A stretch of DNA of 64,000 nt from Bacillus atrophaeus (GTDB lineage: Bacteria; Bacillota; Bacilli; Bacillales; Bacillaceae). This document shows positions 57,120-64,000 of this stretch, one piece after another. Under the pieces are notes generated by a model. It was given only the letters and a program-made list of their open reading frames with translations. It made no database searches and had not been told where the DNA came from. A program made the translations under genes and the position numbers. The stretch spans positions 491,504 to 555,503 of the forward strand of contig NZ_LSBB01000018.1 in NCBI RefSeq assembly GCF_001584335.1, read 5' to 3'. Numbering within the stretch: position 1 is the first letter of the stretch; the number at the start of each line of letters is the position of its first letter.

Positions 57120-57602
57120 TCAGACCGTTAAGTCATTTTCTGATTTTATATCAATCGCTTCTTTTAACAGTTTTTGAAGAACAGCAGCAAAGACTGCAAT
57201 CACCATTGAAGCAAAAATAACGACCAATCCGATTAATATGATACCTGGGGCGTCGTCCTTCTCCGCCATGAGATAAAAGAGTGGCATGCCCATCACAAAC
57301 AAGATACTGATTGTGATTGCACAGTATTTTATATTTTTTAAAGCTCTTACAGATAATTCCGAGAAAGCTTTGTTCTTGTCAATATAACTTAAAAGTTTAA
57401 AAGCTTTATACAGAGCAAAGTAAAAAGGAATCGCCGATGCATACAAATTGATTAAAACGAGATATTTTATATAGACAATATCTGGATAAAATTCTGCTGC
57501 AAAATTCGCTATCTCAGGCACCAAAAATATGCACAAAGCAAGAACTGGAATTCCAATAAGAAACACAGCTATCTTTAAAAAGAGTGTTGTTCCTCGTTTC
57601 AT
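57120..57602 (-). CDS. yoaS: YoaS-like DUF2975 membrane protein
   Basis: 160 residues, four membrane segments (IAVFLIGIPVLALCIFLVP, LINLYASAIPFYFALY, ITISILFVMGMPLFYLM, IILIGLVVIFASMVIAV). DUF2975 proteins are nearly always encoded with a small XRE regulator, as here. Role unknown. ATG 57602 follows GTGAGGTGC. Confidence 0.8.
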   Translation of the reverse strand: MKRGTTLFLKIAVFLIGIPVLALCIFLVPEIANFAAEFYPDIVYIKYLVLINLYASAIPFYFALYKAFKLLSYIDKNKAFSELSVRALKNIKYCAITISILFVMGMPLFYLMAEKDDAPGIILIGLVVIFASMVIAVFAAVLQKLLKEAIDIKSENDLTV

Positions 57603-57826
57603 AAAAAGCACCTCACTTATTTGTTGTCAATTTGAATTTAACACATTATTTATCGTTTCACAATAAATAAATATTGATATAGATCATTTTGTTATTGTTA
57701 TAGAATTATCCTTTTAATTTTAGACAAGATAAAAAGCATTCCCAGGGAAATGCTCTATAACTTTAAGTTATTCAATTTAAAAATTGTTCAACTACTAAGG
57801 ATAAAAGATCATCAGAGGGGAGAAAG

Positions 57827-57916
57827 ATGCGGATGGAATTTGAAACTAAAGGAATAGATAAATGCTTTTACTATAATACAGAGTTTGCAGACTATGTGCA
57901 TTGGTTCAACTCCTAG
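57827..57916 (+). CDS. 29-residue ORF, probably an N-terminal gene fragment
   Basis: MRMEFETKGIDKCFYYNTEF then ADYVHWFNS and stop, preceded by a strong AGAGGGGAGAAAG site. Such a ribosome site ahead of a short soluble peptide suggests either a real small protein or the start of a truncated gene. Not recognised. Confidence 0.35.
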   Translation: MRMEFETKGIDKCFYYNTEFADYVHWFNS

Positions 57917-57981
57917 GTATTCACGGGACTTTAGATTATTTATGTTCAGGTGGAATGCAAAATTACACACCTTTAGTTACG

Positions 57982-58012
57982 TTGACAGTCCGCACGTAAT
58001 GAATTGTATAAT
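57982..58012 (+). promoter_or_regulatory. Probable promoter of chbB
   Basis: TTGACA (57982-57987) and TGTATAAT (TATAAT 58007-58012) with a 19-base spacer, longer than optimal. It lies 40 bases before the chbB start. Confidence 0.5.
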
Positions 58013-58054
58013 AGAATAGAGAAATATTTTACAATAAAGGGAGGAATGTTGGCA

Positions 58055-58672
58055 ATGAAGGGTTTTATCAGAGGCGTTGTTCTAACTGCTGTTCTAGGTG
58101 TTGGTGGTACTTTATTTGCAGGTGATGTATCTGCACACGGGTATATAAAAGAACCTGCTAGCAGAGCGTATATGGGATCATTAGAAAAACAAATAATTGG
58201 TTGGACGGCAGCTGCACAAAAATATGGTTCCGTAATTGATAGTCCTCAATCTGTAGAAGGACCAAAAGGGTTTCCATCTGCGGGTCCACCAGATGGAAAA
58301 ATTGCATCAGCGAATGGAGGCTCGGGTCAAATTGACTTTGGGTTAGACAGGCAGACTGCAGATTATTGGGTAAAACAAAACATACATGGGGGCCTAAACA
58401 CCTTTACTTGGCACTATACTGCTCCTCACGCAACATCAAAGTGGCACTATTATATAACCAAGAAAGGTTGGAATCCAAATAAACCTTTAACAAGAGATGA
58501 GTTTGAATTAATTGGAACTGTAGATCACGATGGTTCAAAGGCTGATACTAATCTTTCTCATAAGATTTATGTACCAACTGATCGCACTGGTTATCATGTT
58601 ATTCTAGGTGTGTGGGATGTTGCGGATACTTCTAATGCCTTTTATAACGTAATTGATGTAAACATAAAATGA
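58055..58672 (+). CDS. chbB: AA10 lytic polysaccharide monooxygenase (chitin-binding protein ChbB)
   Basis: 205 residues. Signal peptide ending VSA, so the mature protein begins with His28 (HGYIKEPASR). The copper histidine brace is completed by H125 in YTAPHATSKW, with the axial Phe at 196 (NAFYNVIDV). It is a single-domain AA10 enzyme that oxidatively cleaves chitin; the B. amyloliquefaciens protein is a characterised member. ATG 58055 is used; in-frame ATG 58046 is too close to GGGAGG. Confidence 0.92.
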   Translation: MKGFIRGVVLTAVLGVGGTLFAGDVSAHGYIKEPASRAYMGSLEKQIIGWTAAAQKYGSVIDSPQSVEGPKGFPSAGPPDGKIASANGGSGQIDFGLDRQTADYWVKQNIHGGLNTFTWHYTAPHATSKWHYYITKKGWNPNKPLTRDEFELIGTVDHDGSKADTNLSHKIYVPTDRTGYHVILGVWDVADTSNAFYNVIDVNIK

Positions 58673-58710
58673 TTATATTGTAACATTTGGTAATTAAAGG
58701 GGGGAGAGAC

Positions 58711-58794
58711 ATGAAAAAGCTGGATCGAATTATTGTATTAAGTGAAATTGAAAATGATAGTGAAGGAAGAATTATAGTGGAATGCAGAATATAA
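58711..58794 (+). CDS. 27-residue hypothetical peptide after chbB
   Basis: MKKLDRIIVLSEIENDSEGR then IIVECRI. An exceptional AAAGGGGGGAGAGAC site directly precedes the ATG. It is 38 bases after chbB and before its terminator, so likely on the same transcript. It could be a truncated gene. Not recognised. Confidence 0.4.
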   Translation: MKKLDRIIVLSEIENDSEGRIIVECRI

Positions 58795-58865
58795 TTCACA
58801 TTCTCTCAGCTTATATAGGAAAACTTGTTACACATACTAAGCTTGAATAAATAAACTGAGAAAGA

Positions 58866-58892
58866 CGTCCTTTTAAGGGCGCCTTTTTTATG
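58866..58892 (+). terminator. Terminator downstream of chbB
   Basis: Imperfect hairpin GACGTCCTTTT / AAGGGCGCC followed by six T. Confidence 0.6.
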
Positions 58893-59099
58893 CTGCTTTT
58901 AAGAACTCGATTGTACTAGCTATGGAAAGTTCATCCTTTGTGGGGGAGAGGAGGGTGGATGGAGAACTTAGCTGCTGTTTTACACTGTTTTGCTCGAGCA
59001 CAGAGTCCCAACTCCCAAAAATTAAAGCAAAGCTAAATATATATTAATATACGGATCAGTTAAAACAGAAAATGAGTTAATCTGTCAATTGTATATGCC

Positions 59100-59482
59100 T
59101 CCACTGACGAAGCCATAGCTGTCTGCCATTTAGACAGTTGTTGATTGAATCCATCAGTGAAGGTATTTATTTCCACCTATTTTGGTCATCTGTGTTCCAG
59201 GCCATTTTACCTTATTGTAAATGCAAAACATACGTTGCTGCACAACTGATGGGCTTTTCAAAGGTAAGCTGCATATCGCCTCTGCCGGCATCTGTAAATT
59301 GTCGCTGTCCTCGCTAACTCTAGTAACCACTCCTTTATCATTTATGACAGTACAGATTTATCTAACTTACCCATATTTCCTCATTAATTAATGCCGGTAG
59401 TCTTGGCCGGAGTATATAAATGTTTTTCTTGATGATTATCGCCAACAGACAAAGTAAGCGATTCTTCACTTAGGCTGATTGA
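59100..59482 (-). pseudogene. Decayed Big2-like plus starch-binding-like module after amyE
   Basis: Minus-strand frames directly after amyE, broken by shifts and stops. One reads SISLSEESLTLSVGDNHQ then TPAKTTG, typical of a Big2 Ig-like domain. Next DKGVVTRVSE, then GDMQLTFEKP, then VKWPGTQMTKIGGNKY, then INNCLNGRQ in successive frames. The WPG..M and NN.LNG.Q motifs recall CBM26-type starch-binding modules, such as the WPGKAM of amyE itself. Interpreted as a ruined C-terminal extension of an amylase or a neighbouring gene. Confidence 0.6.
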
Positions 59483-59484
59483 TG

Positions 59485-61497
<2,013 letters not shown>

Positions 61498-61601
61498 TTA
61501 TTTCATTTTTCATTTCTGAAGGCTTACTGCGGAGTCAGAAATCCCTCTTACTCAATCCTTCCACTTCCTCTTTTCAAACGAATGTGGAGACTGGAGAATT
61601 T

Positions 61602-61616
61602 TGTTAATCACTTACA
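61602..61616. promoter_or_regulatory. Altered catabolite operator (cre/amyO) of amyE
   Basis: On the minus strand TGTAAGTGATTAACA. The B. subtilis amyO is TGTAAGCGTTAACA, so the central CG is replaced and one base is added, changing the 14-bp spacing. The flanking leader (AACAAAATTCTCCAGTCT) is otherwise conserved. CcpA binding is probably weakened. Confidence 0.7.
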
Positions 61617-61637
61617 TATCAAGTTATCATATTATAT

Positions 61638-61657
61638 CTATCAAAACAATTTGATAG
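61638..61657. repeat. Inverted repeat upstream of amyE
   Basis: CTATCAAA / TTTGATAG with a four-base spacer, overlapping or next to the amyE promoter region (TATAATATGAT on the minus strand). Possible regulator site; no T-run, so not a terminator. Confidence 0.5.
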
Positions 61658-61699
61658 AGTGTTTTAAACCATGTTCCTTTTATCTTCATTTCTGTTTTT

Positions 61700-61913
61700 T
61701 GGGGATTCATAAGTCCAAGGCTTGGTCACTGTCATTTACTTCTGAAGTTGTTGGATCACAGTGATTAGTCCTGAAAAAGACAGATAATTTAAAACAGGAC
61801 TACAATTCCGAAGCCACTTTCAATGATACAACCATTTGATCTAAATCCATATGGACAACCTTCAAACACGGAACAATATCGGTGATTCTAAAACAAATAA
61901 AAAAAGACGCTCA
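61700..61913. other. Intergenic stretch upstream of amyE
   Basis: No supported gene or RNA. The only structure is the GCTCA / TGAGC hairpin at 61905-61923, with a T-run on the minus strand, that ends the broken gene to its right. Confidence 0.4.
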
Positions 61914-62110
61914 TTATTGAGCGGCTTTACTTGCTTTACGTACTGCTATTTCCATGATCCTTTGCCAAACTTCAATATTCGATAAAGCTTCTTTAACTTT
62001 TTGATCACCTTGTTCAAATCCTTTTCCATTTTCTAGTCGAACTTCAGATTTACTGGGGAGAAAATATCCATTTCTACTACTAGGTTGTATTTAAGTATTG
62101 TCTTATTCAT
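61914..62110 (-). pseudogene. Small gene broken by a frameshift
   Basis: GGTGAGGTGCATTTG precedes an ATG (62110). The first frame gives MNKTILK and then diverges; shifting by one base restores SRNGYFLPSKSEVRLENGKG and a long C-terminus ending MEIAVRKASKAAQ. So one indel near 62085 breaks a protein of about 65 residues. A terminator overlaps its stop. Family not recognised. Confidence 0.5.
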
Positions 62111-62432
62111 CAAATGCACCTCACCATATTATCGACAAATATGGAAAGGGCTTTAATGGGAATGAGTTAAAAGTGTTTAGGTATGTAATATAAATTAATA
62201 TTCCGATTGCTATTAATATCAATCGTTCTATAAGGGGAATTGACTCAATTGTTTCATTTTTTCTGTAAATTAAAAAATAAACATGTTAGAGGAGGTGTTA
62301 AAAAAATTTAAATAATTATCCTAAAATATGATTAAAGTAATCTTGTTAGAAAGTTTGGTGTTGGACAGAATTGTAAGCTAGGGCTGTAATCAAATATGCA
62401 CCTAGAATCAATTGTTAAACGGGGGAATTTAA
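62111..62432. other. AT-rich intergenic stretch
   Basis: It contains an isolated strong ribosome-site-like AGAGGAGGTG at 62290 followed by no usable start, perhaps the scar of another small gene. Otherwise nothing supported. Confidence 0.3.
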
Positions 62433-62609
62433 ATGAACAACAAGGAAAATTTTTTTTGATATTGTGACATTATTTTCGGTGTGTTAAGTCTTTATTTAGT
62501 ATTAAAAACTGATTATGGCGCTGGAGTCTTAGTGTTTGTTGCAATTTTATATCTCGCTGTCATTGCTTATAAAGTTAAGCAAGTATTTAGTAATTGTGAT
62601 TATAAGTGA
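62433..62609 (+). pseudogene. Small two-segment membrane protein with an in-frame TGA
   Basis: CGGGGGAATTTAA precedes the ATG. The 58-codon frame is open except for TGA at codon 9 (62457). The rest reads YCDIIFGVLSLYLVLKTDYG then AGVLVFVAILYLAVIAYKVK, two membrane helices. A single G-to-A change in a Trp codon would explain it. Its final TGA overlaps the next GTG start (GTGA). Confidence 0.5.
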
Positions 62610-62780
62610 AAAAGAAAAGTGTTTTTACTTGTGTTATGGCTGCATCATTGACTGTTGGTTCACTTCTGCCTGCGCGTTATGCTTCTGCAAAGGACTAATC
62701 AATCACCTTCTTACGAGCAACTAGCAAAAGATTACAAGATTAAAAGTGAAAAGATTTCATCAAATGGGAAAATTAGTTGA
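62606..62780 (+). pseudogene. Secreted peptide precursor, frameshifted after the signal sequence
   Basis: GTG start overlapping the previous stop. KKKSVFTCVMAASLTVGSL then LPARYASA is a clear signal peptide with an AxA-type site, but a TAA comes two codons later. In the neighbouring frame the sequence continues TNQSPSYEQLAKDYKIKSEK then ISSNGKIS. So a small exported peptide has been lost by an indel near 62690. Family unknown. Confidence 0.5.
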
Positions 62781-62828
62781 CGTCGAGCACACCTGCAAAA
62801 GTAGACTTGCCTAATAGCTAGTGATAAT

Positions 62829-62880
62829 AAAATCACTTTGTTTCTTTATTTAGAACAAAGTGATTTTAGTGTTTTATACG
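62829..62880. terminator. Strong hairpin terminator after the broken peptide pair
   Basis: Perfect 13-bp stem AAAATCACTTTGT / ACAAAGTGATTTT. It remains intact although both genes before it are broken. Confidence 0.75.
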
Positions 62881-62966
62881 TAAGCAAAATCCCTCAGTTG
62901 AGGAATCTTGATTCTGCATAAAAGAGGGATTAACCTCACATTTGCAAAAAAATTGAAAGAAAAACT

Positions 62967-64000
62967 CTACACGTACATTACTGGAGTTGATACCTTAAAA
63001 ATCCCGCCATCTCTTATATAAAAACGAGGGATGCGGCGGCTTAATGTAGACACCACTTCATAGTTAATCGTATTAAGCATTTCAGCAACTTCATCAACGG
63101 AAATCTCAGCTCCCTTTTGCTGACCGTAAATCACGACCTCCTCTCCTTGTTTACCTTCACTCTCTCCTAAACTAACCATGATCAGATCCATTGTCACTCT
63201 TCCCACGACCGGCACTCGCCTTCCGCGATGAAGGACAAACCCGCGATTGGAAAGTGCACGAGAATAACCATCAGCATAGCCGACCGGAAGTGTAGCGATT
63301 ACTTCATCGGGTTCTGCGATGTATGTAGCACCATAACTAATGGTTCGGGGTTCTGTCCGCATGGTTTTCACATAAGCTATACGTGCCTTTAAACTTAATG
63401 CAGGTTCAAGCTTAACGAGATGTAGTTGTTTTATATATGCTGAAGGATATAATCCATATAAGCCTATACCTAAACGAATCATATCAGCACTAAATTCCGG
63501 GAAAGCGATAGCTGCAGCCGTGTTGCTCATATGCACGGTGGGCAGCTCAATTCCTTGATTTTTTAAAAAGCGGAGAAAACGGATAAATTTATCGTGCTGT
63601 AGCTTAGTTAGTGTGGTGTCTGGTTCATCAGCTGTTGAAAAATGTGTAAAGATGCCTGCCCATCTTAGGAATTTACTTGCTGTTAATGCATTTACTACTG
63701 CTAAAAGTTCTTCTTTTGTACGTACACCTAATCGGCCCATACCAGTATCCACATTAATATGAATACCCAATCGGTTAGGTCTCGCTTCATTTTCCAATAT
63801 TTCGTTAGCTTCTTTAATCCAATCAACCTGAAATGCTGATAACTCTATATTCCAAGCTGCTGACTCTTTAACACAACTAAGGGATGTAAAACCAAGCACA
63901 AGGATAGGTGCTGTAATCCCAGCTTTTCGTAAAACGATTCCTTCCTCCACGCTGGCAACAGCGAGCTCACTCGCCCCGTTTTCCAGTGCGTGTCGCGCCA
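62967..64000 (-). CDS. Alanine racemase (partial, 5' end outside window)
   Basis: At least 344 residues visible; the frame is open to the right edge (ARHALENGASELAVASVEEG), so the PLP lysine and start lie outside. The catalytic Tyr is in ISYGATYIAEP, and VGYADGYSR and VVGRVTMDLIMV follow. It interconverts L- and D-alanine for peptidoglycan. Sequence type is nearer the second Bacillus racemase (YncD) than the main Alr, from memory; in spores such enzymes modulate alanine-triggered germination. Confidence 0.88.
   Translation of the reverse strand, partial: ARHALENGASELAVASVEEGIVLRKAGITAPILVLGFTSLSCVKESAAWNIELSAFQVDWIKEANEILENEARPNRLGIHINVDTGMGRLGVRTKEELLAVVNALTASKFLRWAGIFTHFSTADEPDTTLTKLQHDKFIRFLRFLKNQGIELPTVHMSNTAAAIAFPEFSADMIRLGIGLYGLYPSAYIKQLHLVKLEPALSLKARIAYVKTMRTEPRTISYGATYIAEPDEVIATLPVGYADGYSRALSNRGFVLHRGRRVPVVGRVTMDLIMVSLGESEGKQGEEVVIYGQQKGAEISVDEVAEMLNTINYEVVSTLSRRIPRFYIRDGGIFKVSTPVMYV

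Noticed and set aside
62536..62724. 62-codon ORF on the plus strand
   Set aside because: It is an out-of-frame shadow over the broken peptide pair and has no ribosome site.

Overview
The window is chromosomal DNA of a Bacillus subtilis-group bacterium, most likely B. amyloliquefaciens or B. velezensis. The evidence is gene order and protein-level identity: spore proteins (SspM, SspL, CotD), GpsB, a type B RNase P RNA, the guanine riboswitch ahead of xpt-pbuX, and the yppC-to-msrB gene order of B. subtilis, together with an AA10 chitin-active protein of the B. amyloliquefaciens ChbB type. No database search was run; names come from recognising sequences and order.

From 1 to about 53 kb lies a conserved core block. 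It runs: small ypp genes and an Hsp20 protein; ypqA; the DNA-repair pair mrfA-mrfB (yprA-yprB); cotD; ypsA-gpsB-rnpB-ypsC; the DinG-like helicase ypvA; a hexuronate/KDG catabolic locus (kduD-kduI divergent from kdgR-kdgK-kdgA-kdgT) with LacI-type operators between the arms; ypwA; the riboswitch-controlled purine salvage operon xpt-pbuX; the alkylpyrone operon bpsA-ypbQ; Fur-controlled fbpC; the double dynamin dynA; ypcP; sspL; two RNase H-like genes around ypdP; degR, cspD, ugtP, metA, bsaA, ypgQ, ypgR, ilvD, bacilliredoxin yphP, ypiP, ypjP, ypjQ, thyB-dfrA-ypkP, yplQ-yplP, ilvA, the ypmP-ypmT lipoprotein group, a frameshifted MATE gene ypnP, marR-type ypoP and msrA-msrB. Most units end in clear hairpin terminators, many shared by convergent genes.

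From 53 kb to the end the character changes: lower coding density, visibly more AT, and several broken genes. It holds an orphan SunI/YnzG-type bacteriocin-immunity gene, a YjcZ small protein, an AraC/GyrI regulator, a yoaS-yozG-yoaT cluster, a secreted lytic polysaccharide monooxygenase (chbB), a complete secreted alpha-amylase (amyE), decayed small-gene operons, and the 3' part of an alanine racemase that runs off the window.

The most unusual signals are around amyE. Its leader closely follows the B. subtilis amyE leader as I remember it, but the catabolite operator is altered by a one-base expansion and core substitutions. Downstream lies a decayed Big2-like plus starch-binding-like coding remnant. 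Other points of note are a YplP enhancer-binding-type ATPase without the GAFTGA loop, a poly-T frameshift in ypnP, and a translationally overlapping pair of ruined small membrane/secreted peptide genes. I found no CRISPR array, tRNA, insertion sequence or phage module, and no clear candidate for a wholly new multi-gene system.
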